DNA from: CAZEDM01 sp964511075
Lineage (GTDB): Bacteria; Zixibacteria; MSB-5A5; RBG-16-43-9
NCBI GenBank assembly: GCA_964511075.1
Contig: CAZEDM010000001.1
Span: 124,001-188,000 of the forward strand
Direction of reading: 5' to 3'
DNA length: 64,000 nt
Shown here: one piece after another, positions 34,250 through 41,751 of the stretch
How positions within the stretch are numbered: the stretch's first letter is position 1
Layout of the letters: every line of letters starts with the position of its first letter
Made by a program: the position numbers and the translations under genes
Notes under the pieces: generated by a model
What the model was told of the DNA's origin: nothing
The model's input: the letters and a program-made list of their open reading frames with translations, nothing else
The model's database searches: none

Positions 34250-35713
34250 TCAACAATTTGGTGGAGATCCGCCTTTGAAAAGATAGTTGATTAAATAAAC
34301 TATATCAGAAACGCTTACATCTCCATTACAATTAACGTCTCCCACATCCAGAGGCTCAGGAGCAGGACCACTCTTAAAGAGGTAGTTTATTAAATAGATC
34401 ACATCAGCTACACCGATCGTCCCATCACCATTGGCATCACCTGCAGAAGTAGATATCCCTCCACGTACACAGCGAACGAAGTTGTAGATGCGAATCACGT
34501 CACCCTGCGGACCGTGCCCGTAAGGCCAATCGTCCGGATCGCCGACCTTGGGATCGCTGCGCTGCGCTCCGGCACCGTGGACATCAACCCACGCCTCCAT
34601 TCCCGGCGGGCCAAAGTAACCCAGGGCCTGGCCAAAGGCGATGTAGGCCGCAAATGTGCCGGGAGTCGATCCCATATTCGCGTGGGTCGTACCGGTCCAG
34701 TAGAAAGGAAAGTTCGTATTGCCCGCCTCGTCGACAATCGCCGTGCAGTTGAAAAGCGTATCGATCGCCGCGGAGCCGGTCGTTGTCGGCGACCGCGTGT
34801 AATCCACGATGCTCTGGAATTCCTTGGCATTCGGCAAACGCCAGTCGTCGTAACCAGCGAATACAAGGTTCTCGGCGTACTCGAGCGCATCCTCCCAAAC
34901 AACGCCGACGCCTCCATCATCCTGCATCCACATAAGACCAGTGGCAGAGTCGGTGATGGTTCCGTCGCCGTTGTCGACGAAGTTGTTAACCCCGTAATCC
35001 GGGTTGCCGCGGACACAGCGGACGAATTGGGTCATCGTACCACCGGGGCTTGTATCCCGTGGATATCCCTTGATGCGGCCATCGGCGAAGTTAACCCCGA
35101 AGACCGCGGTGTCGCTGCCGAATACCGTTCCGACATACTCAGTGCTCGACCAGTACTGGGCATCGATGAGCCGCTCACCCATGCTCTCATCCCCGTAGGC
35201 AAAATCAAAATAGTTCCTGTCGATAAACGGCACCAGACCGCTGGTGTCGCCCGAATAGCCGCTGGGATCGATGCCGCTGAAATCGATCAGCGAATAAAGC
35301 TCCTTGATCGTTGGTCGGCGCCAGTCGTTGTATCCGCCGAAGCTTTGAGCATTGAGTGTCTCCGGGTAGGATTGAAACTCTACCCAGGTGAGTTTATCCT
35401 CGGAGTCAACGTCACCATCGCCGTCGGTGTCGGGGCTTTTCTGCCATGTCAGGCCAGTGTTGTTGTCGTATACCGTCAGTCCATCAGCGCTGAGCGTATA
35501 GCTGGGATAATTGCCGGCGTACTGCGCATCCTGGCCGTAAAAAGGCTCACCCGGCTGCGGACAGGTTATCTCAACGCTATTGTCATAGCACTTGTTCTGG
35601 CCAGTGTCTACGATGAGGTAATCGGTTGCGTGAGATGCAAGAGTCATTATCAGAACAAGTGCAAATATACAAGGACTTACTTTCCAAAGTTTTACTTTCC
35701 CTTTAAAATACAT
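34250..35713 (-). CDS. Secreted Lcl/DUF1566 double-domain protein with C-terminal dockerin pair
   Basis: After a signal peptide (SPCIFALVLIMTLASHA), two Lcl/DUF1566 domains occupy residues about 65-225 and 230-415. Both show the TGLTW/TGLMW...YNDWRRPTIKEL or YDDWRLPNAKEF pattern and end in FVRCVRG. Two dockerin repeats follow (GDANGDGTIGVADVIYLINY, GDVNCNGDVSVSDIVYLINY). Base composition is split: 34501-34560 in the Lcl part has 41 G/C of 60, while 34381-34440 in the dockerin part has 26 of 60. The body looks foreign and the tail native. The protein is probably exported and docked by cohesins encoded elsewhere. A 401-codon antisense frame is a by-product of the high G+C. Confidence 0.88.
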   Translation of the reverse strand: MYFKGKVKLWKVSPCIFALVLIMTLASHATDYLIVDTGQNKCYDNSVEITCPQPGEPFYGQDAQYAGNYPSYTLSADGLTVYDNNTGLTWQKSPDTDGDGDVDSEDKLTWVEFQSYPETLNAQSFGGYNDWRRPTIKELYSLIDFSGIDPSGYSGDTSGLVPFIDRNYFDFAYGDESMGERLIDAQYWSSTEYVGTVFGSDTAVFGVNFADGRIKGYPRDTSPGGTMTQFVRCVRGNPDYGVNNFVDNGDGTITDSATGLMWMQDDGGVGVVWEDALEYAENLVFAGYDDWRLPNAKEFQSIVDYTRSPTTTGSAAIDTLFNCTAIVDEAGNTNFPFYWTGTTHANMGSTPGTFAAYIAFGQALGYFGPPGMEAWVDVHGAGAQRSDPKVGDPDDWPYGHGPQGDVIRIYNFVRCVRGGISTSAGDANGDGTIGVADVIYLINYLFKSGPAPEPLDVGDVNCNGDVSVSDIVYLINYLFKGGSPPNC

Positions 35714-35852
35714 TATTAAACCTCATTATGACTCCCGAGCAGTTATTCCTTTTATTATTTAGACACCAATAGACTGAGAGAGTTTAATTTTTTTGTGTAA
35801 TATAATAAAAAGGGAACTCTCCTCTTGGTAGTAATTTCGGGAATAAATTTTT

Positions 35853-36191
35853 TCAGCAGGTAAGATGGAAAAGCCCTATCACCTTCTCCTTGGGAGAAAG
35901 CTCGTTATAGGTCTTGACTGCCTTTTTGGTGTCCTCCACGATAAACCTTATTCCTTTGGAGAGGATAAAATCCTCCGTCTCGGGGAGGACCTTCATCACC
36001 GCATTGAAGCCCGTGCCCACGATGATGGTGTCCGGCTTTTCCCTGACCAGCTCCTTTACATCCGGCAGACTTAGCTGGTGTCCTGCTTTTCTCCACCACT
36101 CGGCGTCGATCCTGTCTGGATAAATGATTAAATCTTTGGTATAGGTTTGACCGTCTATTACCATCTTGCCGAACTCGTAAGACTCAATCAT
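35853..36191 (-). CDS. Mth938/DUF498-domain protein
   Basis: The 112-residue protein matches the whole Mth938-like (NDUFAF3/DUF498) fold: FGKMVIDGQTYTKDLIIYPD, WWRKAGHQLSLPDVKELV, PDTIIVGTGFNAVMKVLPE and NELSPKEKVIGLFHLTC. Members are small soluble proteins of uncertain biochemical role in bacteria; the mitochondrial relative assists complex I assembly. It starts 20 nt after the amidase gene in the same direction, so it ends that operon. Confidence 0.88.
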   Translation of the reverse strand: MIESYEFGKMVIDGQTYTKDLIIYPDRIDAEWWRKAGHQLSLPDVKELVREKPDTIIVGTGFNAVMKVLPETEDFILSKGIRFIVEDTKKAVKTYNELSPKEKVIGLFHLTC

Positions 36192-36211
36192 ATCTTCTCC
36201 TGAATATATTA

Positions 36212-38068
36212 TTAATCTTCCTTAAGGTAATTTAATATACCATGATAAATCCCCGAGGCAATTTTTTTCTGAAAGCCCTCGCTTCGCAAAAGCTCCTCCT
36301 GCTCCGGCAACATGATAAAGGCACATTCCACTAAAACGGAGAGGAGCTGGTAAGGCCTGGTCAGGGCTAAATTGCCGTAGTATAACCCCTCATCCGGGAT
36401 ATTCAATTCCCCTGTTAGCTCTTTCTGGATTGCTCTGGCAAGTTTCAGGCTCTGCGGGTGATAATAATAGGTGGAAACGCCATGTCCATTAAAAGGGTTG
36501 ACTCCATCCGGCAGTGCATTGTTGTGTATGCTTATCAGGATATGGCAATTTGTCTGCACGGCTTTTTCAGGGCGCTCGTAGATACCAACTGCTTCCTGAC
36601 CATAGCGGGTTAGGATTACCTCCGCCCCGTTTTTCTCCAAGAGTTTTTTGAGCTTTTGGGCAATCTCTAAATTTACCACTTTCTCTTCTAAGCCAGTAGG
36701 TCCAACCGCGCCGGGGTCTGGTGAATGACCCGGATCCAGGCAGATTTTTAGCCCTTTGAGCCTGGATTTTACCTCAGGCCCTTTTTTTATCTCTAAGTTA
36801 AGCTCGTTTCCCATATAATAGACATCGTACCCCCAGAACTTCTTCTGCTTGAGATAAACCTTCAAACAGAAAATCCCTTTCTGTAACTGTTCCCATTTTA
36901 TCTCCCTTATTATCTCATCTGCGGTATCGTACCTGATCCAGTCAACATCGGAATTGCCACCATAAAGCTTTAAAATCAAAACCGGCGGGTCGAGCTCCTG
37001 TGATATCTCATAAGGGATTTTCTGACTTAAAGGTATCCTTATTTTTGTTCTGTCGCTTGAGCTTGAAGTCCTTATCAGTTTTATATTGCTCTTCGGAACC
37101 GGGGTTCCCAAAGGCAAAGAATCGAAAAATTCCTGCCTGGCCCAGCCCTCGACGTTTTCCGCCAATTTCAATTTCAGCCACTCGCCAGCTTTTCCAATTG
37201 CCACAAATCTTATTCCGCCGGGCTGGTAGAGGAGTTTATATCCTGACTGGGGCCCGGTGCGGATGATGGTGGAGGTATCCTTCAACTCCACTATGCGGGG
37301 GATTAAATCTTCTGAGATAGTTACTTTTCCCGCAGCAGAATCGGTCAAACACACCTGCATCTTTTCCCGGTCATAAAATGCCTCAGGCGAGAAATAGAAG
37401 GAGTCCGGGTTTTCTACTTTTCTGTAAAGCTCAAAGACGATTTTACCGTTCTTGATTTTGTCCGTGGATCTGATCTTATAAACACCAGTGTAGATCCCCT
37501 GCTTTATGACCGAGTCCTTGGCTTCCCAGCTTCCCCAGACACCCTCTCCCCAGTAAACCGGGATCTCTTTATACGATTCGGTCATGGGAAGAAAAGGAGT
37601 TAAGCCCTCAATATAGAATAGGGCAGAACAGCCCGGAGTTCCCTGGAAGCTTGTCTGAATAATATCTCCGGGATTCAAGAGCAGGTCAACTGAGGGGCTT
37701 TTCCCGTAAGATTCGATACGCAAAGTATCTTTTGGGGTAGGGATAAAGGGAAAAGGAACTTTCACCTTTACCTCTTTGGTAGAGATACCATTTTGATTAT
37801 AGGCAATCAGGTCGAATACAAAATCTCCCGGGGCCAGGGGGAGATAGGCTAAGAAAGCGCCGTTTTTATAAATATCTATCTTCTGCCCGTTTATTCTCAA
37901 ATCAGAGCCTGGAGTAACCTGCCCGAAGATGAAAGTAGAATCAGAAGAGGTTATATTTTGTCCTTCCTTGGGATAGATCACATTGATTACCGGCGGATTT
38001 TTTATCTCACCAGCGTAACCCTGAAGACAAAACAGAAGTGCTAACAGCAGAAATAGACTATTTCTCAT
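36212..38068 (-). CDS. N-acetylmuramoyl-L-alanine amidase (Amidase_3) with large N-terminal region
   Basis: ATG 38068 gives a clean signal peptide (SLFLLLALLFCLQGYAGE). Residues about 25-120 are an Ig/PEGA-like module (INVIYPKEGQNITSSDSTFI). Residues about 265-315 look like an SH3b region (TIIRTGPQSGYKLLYQPGG, WLKLKLAENVEGWARQEFF). The last 190 residues are Amidase_3: ICLDPGHSPDPGAVG (zinc His), GLEEKVVNLEIA (zinc Glu), ILISIHNNALPD (zinc His) and VLVECAFIMLPEQE (catalytic Glu). It removes stem peptides from peptidoglycan in the periplasm. Its neighbours, a dipeptide epimerase and alanine racemase, also act on wall amino acids. Confidence 0.92.
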   Translation of the reverse strand: MRNSLFLLLALLFCLQGYAGEIKNPPVINVIYPKEGQNITSSDSTFIFGQVTPGSDLRINGQKIDIYKNGAFLAYLPLAPGDFVFDLIAYNQNGISTKEVKVKVPFPFIPTPKDTLRIESYGKSPSVDLLLNPGDIIQTSFQGTPGCSALFYIEGLTPFLPMTESYKEIPVYWGEGVWGSWEAKDSVIKQGIYTGVYKIRSTDKIKNGKIVFELYRKVENPDSFYFSPEAFYDREKMQVCLTDSAAGKVTISEDLIPRIVELKDTSTIIRTGPQSGYKLLYQPGGIRFVAIGKAGEWLKLKLAENVEGWARQEFFDSLPLGTPVPKSNIKLIRTSSSSDRTKIRIPLSQKIPYEISQELDPPVLILKLYGGNSDVDWIRYDTADEIIREIKWEQLQKGIFCLKVYLKQKKFWGYDVYYMGNELNLEIKKGPEVKSRLKGLKICLDPGHSPDPGAVGPTGLEEKVVNLEIAQKLKKLLEKNGAEVILTRYGQEAVGIYERPEKAVQTNCHILISIHNNALPDGVNPFNGHGVSTYYYHPQSLKLARAIQKELTGELNIPDEGLYYGNLALTRPYQLLSVLVECAFIMLPEQEELLRSEGFQKKIASGIYHGILNYLKED

Positions 38069-38097
38069 AAGGCTCAAAGGCTCAAAAGTTAAGACCT

Positions 38098-38126
38098 GTA
38101 GGGACAGAACAGTGTTCTATCCCTAC
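38098..38126. repeat. Family A palindrome between amidase and epimerase genes
   Basis: GTAGGGACAGAAC and GTTCTATCCCTAC flank AGT, with one mispair. It lies between two genes that otherwise look like one operon; a T run follows on the plus strand. Confidence 0.85.
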
Positions 38127-38131
38127 ATTTT

Positions 38132-39127
38132 TTATACCTTTTTTAACCCTAATCCTGGCAAATCATTTAGAATCCATTTACCCTTTTTCAACTCCAGTCC
38201 GGAATAAGGGTCGTTGGTGACTAAAAGGTTCCCGTCCAGATCCACATAGTCTGCCAGGGGGGCTATCTGGGCACCGGCGGAGATTCCCACTGAGCTTTCC
38301 ACCATGCAACCGATCATTATTTTCAGATCACATGCCCGGGCAGTGTGAATCATCTTCAAAGCCTCTCTTATACCTCCGCATTTCATCAGCTTTATATTTA
38401 TCCCGTCCACTATTCCTCGATACTGGGGGATATCCTTTGAGGTCATCATCCATTCGTCCGCGAAAACCGGTATATCTGTATTTTCCCGGATTATCCTCAA
38501 ATCCTCTAAATTTCCTGGGGGTATGGGCTGCTCGATTAACTCTATATCAAACTTCTCCAGGACTTTTAGTTTCTTCAGAGCTTCTTTGGTACTCCAGCCG
38601 CAGTTGGCATCTAACCTTATCTTTGCGTCAGTGACCTCTCTTATGGCTTCTGCCATCCTCAAATCGTTTTCCACTCCCACTTTTACCTTATAGACCAAAA
38701 ATCCCTTTGCCTCTTTTACTTTCTCCTGCATCCTCCTTATGCTGTCAAGCCCGATGGTATATGAAGTTACTATCTCTTTTTTCTTGATCCCTAACAACTT
38801 GTGAACCGGAAGGTTCGATTTTTTGCCGATCAGATCGTGCAGGGCTAAATCTACTCCAGCCTTGGCTGAGAAATTTCCTCCGATTTTGCCGTTCACTTTC
38901 TCCAGGATAGCCTCTATCTCCAGAGGATCGTATTCAAGCTCATCTTTTAGAATATCCAGAACCGCTTTGACCGTTCCCTCGGTCTCGCCATAATAGAGGG
39001 AGGGAGAGACTTCCCCTATCCCTTCATCTATCTCCACATAGATGACCTTTTTGGATTCAAGCGATCCCCGTGAGATTGTAAAAGGGTCTTTTAATTTCAG
39101 CTCGTATGTTTGGTATTTGAGTTTCAT
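38132..39127 (-). CDS. Enolase-superfamily dipeptide epimerase
   Basis: The 331-residue protein is a muconate-lactonizing-type enolase-superfamily enzyme. The capping domain comes first (FTISRGSLESKKVIYVEI). The barrel follows, with base Lys in FLVYKVKVGVE, metal ligands in RLDANCGW, ELIEQPI and VFADEWM, second base Lys in GINIKLMKCGG, and the recognition loop IGCMVESSVG. This pattern fits L-Ala-D/L-Glu epimerases, which recycle wall peptides, and also N-acetyl-D-glutamate racemase DgcA. GAGGA precedes the ATG. The neighbours alr and amidase favour wall recycling; the DUF1611 gene at 56872 makes the DgcA reading possible. Confidence 0.9.
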   Translation of the reverse strand: MKLKYQTYELKLKDPFTISRGSLESKKVIYVEIDEGIGEVSPSLYYGETEGTVKAVLDILKDELEYDPLEIEAILEKVNGKIGGNFSAKAGVDLALHDLIGKKSNLPVHKLLGIKKKEIVTSYTIGLDSIRRMQEKVKEAKGFLVYKVKVGVENDLRMAEAIREVTDAKIRLDANCGWSTKEALKKLKVLEKFDIELIEQPIPPGNLEDLRIIRENTDIPVFADEWMMTSKDIPQYRGIVDGINIKLMKCGGIREALKMIHTARACDLKIMIGCMVESSVGISAGAQIAPLADYVDLDGNLLVTNDPYSGLELKKGKWILNDLPGLGLKKV

Positions 39128-39140
39128 TTCAAAATCCTCT

Positions 39141-39211
39141 AAGGTAGCGGAAAGCTTTAGCTTTCCATTCTTACCTTAGATGGATAGAATCCGCCTGAGG
39201 CGGATTCTATC
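39141..39211. repeat. Two nested or adjacent perfect inverted repeats
   Basis: GGAAAGC-TTTA-GCTTTCC (39149-39166) lies inside AAGGTA/TACCTT (39141-39146, 39172-39177). It is followed by GATAGAATCCGCC-TGA-GGCGGATTCTATC (39183-39211), which has 13-bp arms. They separate the epimerase gene from alr. Confidence 0.85.
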
Positions 39212-39222
39212 TCTGCGGGCAA

Positions 39223-40356
39223 TTATACATAAACCCTGGGCAGTCTTCTGCCCATGCGGGTAACTATCTCATAGCTTATGCTCTGTGACCACTCACCTAA
39301 CTTTTCCGCATCAATTCTTTCATTCCCCTGCCTTCCCAGGAGGATGACTTCCTCTCCTGTTCTGACCCCTGGTATATCGGTTAAATCCACCATAAAGGCA
39401 TCCATACACACCCTGCCAATGATGGGCGCTCTTTTGCCTTTGATCAAGACCTCACCCTGGTTGGAAAGGAGTCGGGGATAGCCATCTGCATATCCAACGG
39501 GTATGGTTCCAACTATGGTTTTTCTCTTGGTAAAGTAACCCCTGCCATAACCGACTGAGGTTCCTTTTGCTACTTCTCTTATCTGAAGAATCCTACTCTT
39601 CAGGCTCATAACCGGCAAAATCTTCACTTTGCCGGTAAATTCGGCAAAGGGATAAATACCGTAACATAATATGCCCACTCTCACCTGGTCGAAGTAGCTC
39701 TGAGGTAGTTCCAGAACCGCACCGGAATTGGCAATGGACCTTTTAAGCCTATTGCCGTTCTCCCGCTCTAACTGTTTGAGAGCTCTCCTGAACAAGGAAA
39801 GCTGATATTCTGCAAAGTCCCTGTCCTTCTCCTCAGTTGAGGAGAACTGGGATAAAACCCCTTTGACTTTTATATTTTTAAGTTTCTTTATTTTTCCGAA
39901 AAAATCCAAAGCCTCTGCAGGTTTAAGTCCATACCTGCGCATGCCCGTATCTATCTTGAGAAAAACCTCAGTAATTTTTCCTCGTCTTTTCGCCTCCCGA
40001 TTCAGATTAGAGGCAAAATCGTAATCAATCACCACCGGCTGTAAATCGTATTGGACAATCTTTTCTTCTCTGCCCCGAATCTCCGGATATAGAATCTGAA
40101 GAGGAGCTTTAATTCCCTTTTTTCTTAACTCAATCCCTTCTTCTAAGATTGCCACGCCCAGGGAAGTTGCACCACTTTTCAGAGCGGCCCTTGAGACTTC
40201 ATACGCTCCATGTCCGTAAGCATCTGCCTTCACCACTGCCAGAAGCTCAACTTTCTTCCCTAATCTTTTTTTGATATTTCTTATGTTGGAAGCTAAAGAC
40301 TTTAAGTCTATCTCCAGATAAGCTGGACGGAGATATTTGTTGCCGTTTAAATTCAT
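39223..40356 (-). CDS. alr: Alanine racemase
   Basis: The 377-residue enzyme has the PLP Lys43 in LAVVKADAYGHGAYE, and GVAILEEGIELRK and KIDTGMRRYGL of the barrel. The catalytic Tyr region is SVGYGRGYF, followed by GTIPVGYADGYPRLL and GRVCMDAFMVDLT. It interconverts L- and D-alanine, supplying D-Ala for peptidoglycan. It is first in the minus-strand wall cluster (alr, epimerase, amidase, Mth938-like). No strong ribosome site is seen; GGAAA lies just before the ATG. Confidence 0.95.
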   Translation of the reverse strand: MNLNGNKYLRPAYLEIDLKSLASNIRNIKKRLGKKVELLAVVKADAYGHGAYEVSRAALKSGATSLGVAILEEGIELRKKGIKAPLQILYPEIRGREEKIVQYDLQPVVIDYDFASNLNREAKRRGKITEVFLKIDTGMRRYGLKPAEALDFFGKIKKLKNIKVKGVLSQFSSTEEKDRDFAEYQLSLFRRALKQLERENGNRLKRSIANSGAVLELPQSYFDQVRVGILCYGIYPFAEFTGKVKILPVMSLKSRILQIREVAKGTSVGYGRGYFTKRKTIVGTIPVGYADGYPRLLSNQGEVLIKGKRAPIIGRVCMDAFMVDLTDIPGVRTGEEVILLGRQGNERIDAEKLGEWSQSISYEIVTRMGRRLPRVYV

Positions 40357-40500
40357 TTCCGGAAAATCTAAAGTTTATTTTACCAGTCTATATATTCAAT
40401 TATCATATTCTTGTCAAGGGGAATTAGAGGGCGAATGTGAATGGGTGATCATGTGTCTGATCGTTTTAAATCTGTTATCATTCTGAAAACCTCACCCTAA

Positions 40501-40628
40501 CCCTCTCCTTAAAAAGGAGAGGGGGGTCGCAGCGTCAGGTTTTATGCCCGACGAAATAAGAACCTCTTGCTGGTCTTCTTCTTGAAAAGGAGAAGGGGAC
40601 AGAACCTCCCTCAGGCGGGTTATGTACT
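40501..40628. repeat. Repeat-rich gap upstream of alr
   Basis: The 357-nt gap 40357-40713 holds CCCTCTCCTT-AAA-AAGGAGAGGG (40501-40523, perfect 10-bp arms, preceded by CTCACCCTAA as in the G/C-rich repeat family). A worn family A copy is near 40595-40628. No gene is seen there. Confidence 0.75.
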
Positions 40629-40660
40629 AAGGACATGTAATATCGAATGACAGGTGGGAT

Positions 40661-40695
40661 AAAAAAACGCTGGCTTCAAGACGAAGCCAGCGTTT
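40661..40695 (-). terminator. Terminator of the PorV/sorting-domain/TonB group
   Basis: On the minus strand AACGCTGGCTTC pairs with GAAGCCAGCGTT around GTCTT, followed by seven T residues. It lies 19 nt after the PorV-like gene stop. Confidence 0.9.
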
Positions 40696-40713
40696 ACAGA
40701 ATCGAAAACGAGT

Positions 40714-41730
40714 TTAGAAGCCTAACCCCAGGGTGAAGCGATGCACCTGTTCCAGTATTCCAAAATCAGCATAGGCATAATCTATCCTGGCATTCATATT
40801 TTGGCTGAGCTTGTAGATTAAGCCCGCGCCTGCAGTTAAGCCTCTTTCATACCCTTCTTCGCTGGAATATTCATATCCTACCCTGGCAAAGAAGGTGTTG
40901 CGGTATGAATACTCCAGTCCAAAAGCGCCTAACTCCCTGCCGTCATTTGGCTGTATGCCATCCAGGCTTGCCGTCAAAAGGTTGTCTCCCTCCTCTATGA
41001 AGTTATAGGATAAGCCCAGGCGGAAGAGCATGGGCAAAGGATAGCTTGCGCTCTCCACATCCACCGGCACATCCTCATAAGTAGGGGGAGCATCAGAATA
41101 TATCTGGGCTTCGTGTTTCAGCTGCTGGCCGGAGTATCTCATACTGGTGCCGAAGTTAGTCATGCTCATCCCCAGCTTCAGGCTTCTGAAACCAGTGGCA
41201 TACTGGAAGCCAATATCAAAAGCCATGCCGTTGGCGCTTAGCTCCCAGATCACCTGGCGGATGTACTTGGCATTCAAACCCACGGAAAAGCGGTCAGTGA
41301 TCTTTCTGGCATAACTTGCTCCGAACACAAAATCGTAGCATGAGAAATTTACGCCGGTGCCCTCAGGCTCCTCCACCGTGGTTTCCTCGAATTCGGGCAT
41401 GGAGAGAATGCCAAAGAATATTCCACCAAAGCCATTACCCACCGGAAATCCATAGGCGATATTGTCGTAATTTATCTCAGCGATCCACTCGGTATGGGTG
41501 AAGCTGACCTCCGAGCCAGTCAGATTCGCAAGCCCGGCTGGATTCCAGAATACCGAGGTGACATCGCTGATGCAGGCAGTAACCGCTTTGCCCTTTCCTA
41601 TGTTTTGAGCGCCTACTCCTATTTTCAGGAACTGAGCCCCGGAGGTGCCGACCTTACTTATATCCGCACCCAGGACCACGCTGGAACTCAGAAGGAGCAA
41701 GCAGGCAAAAAAGACAGTTATTTTTTTCAT
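40714..41730 (-). CDS. PorV/PorQ-family outer-membrane protein
   Basis: The start ATG 41730 sits 9 nt from GGAGG; GTG 41736 is possible. After a signal peptide (ITVFFACLLLLSSSVVLGAD), the roughly 320-residue mature protein opens SKVGTSGAQFLKIGVGAQNI GKG and continues FWNPAGLANL, the hallmark of the PorV/PorQ (UPF0164) barrels. It ends in an aromatic strand (HRFTLGLGF) typical of outer-membrane barrels. In Bacteroidota PorV shuttles type IX cargo to the surface attachment complex. The next gene upstream encodes a protein with a type IX-like sorting domain, which supports the link. Confidence 0.85.
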   Translation of the reverse strand: MKKITVFFACLLLLSSSVVLGADISKVGTSGAQFLKIGVGAQNIGKGKAVTACISDVTSVFWNPAGLANLTGSEVSFTHTEWIAEINYDNIAYGFPVGNGFGGIFFGILSMPEFEETTVEEPEGTGVNFSCYDFVFGASYARKITDRFSVGLNAKYIRQVIWELSANGMAFDIGFQYATGFRSLKLGMSMTNFGTSMRYSGQQLKHEAQIYSDAPPTYEDVPVDVESASYPLPMLFRLGLSYNFIEEGDNLLTASLDGIQPNDGRELGAFGLEYSYRNTFFARVGYEYSSEEGYERGLTAGAGLIYKLSQNMNARIDYAYADFGILEQVHRFTLGLGF

Positions 41731-41751
41731 TTTCACATTCCTCCTTTGGTT

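Noticed and set aside
34514..35719. A 401-codon plus-strand open frame
   Set aside because: It is wholly antisense to the Lcl/dockerin gene, whose domains are unmistakable; long antisense frames are expected in this GC-rich stretch and the product has no domain.
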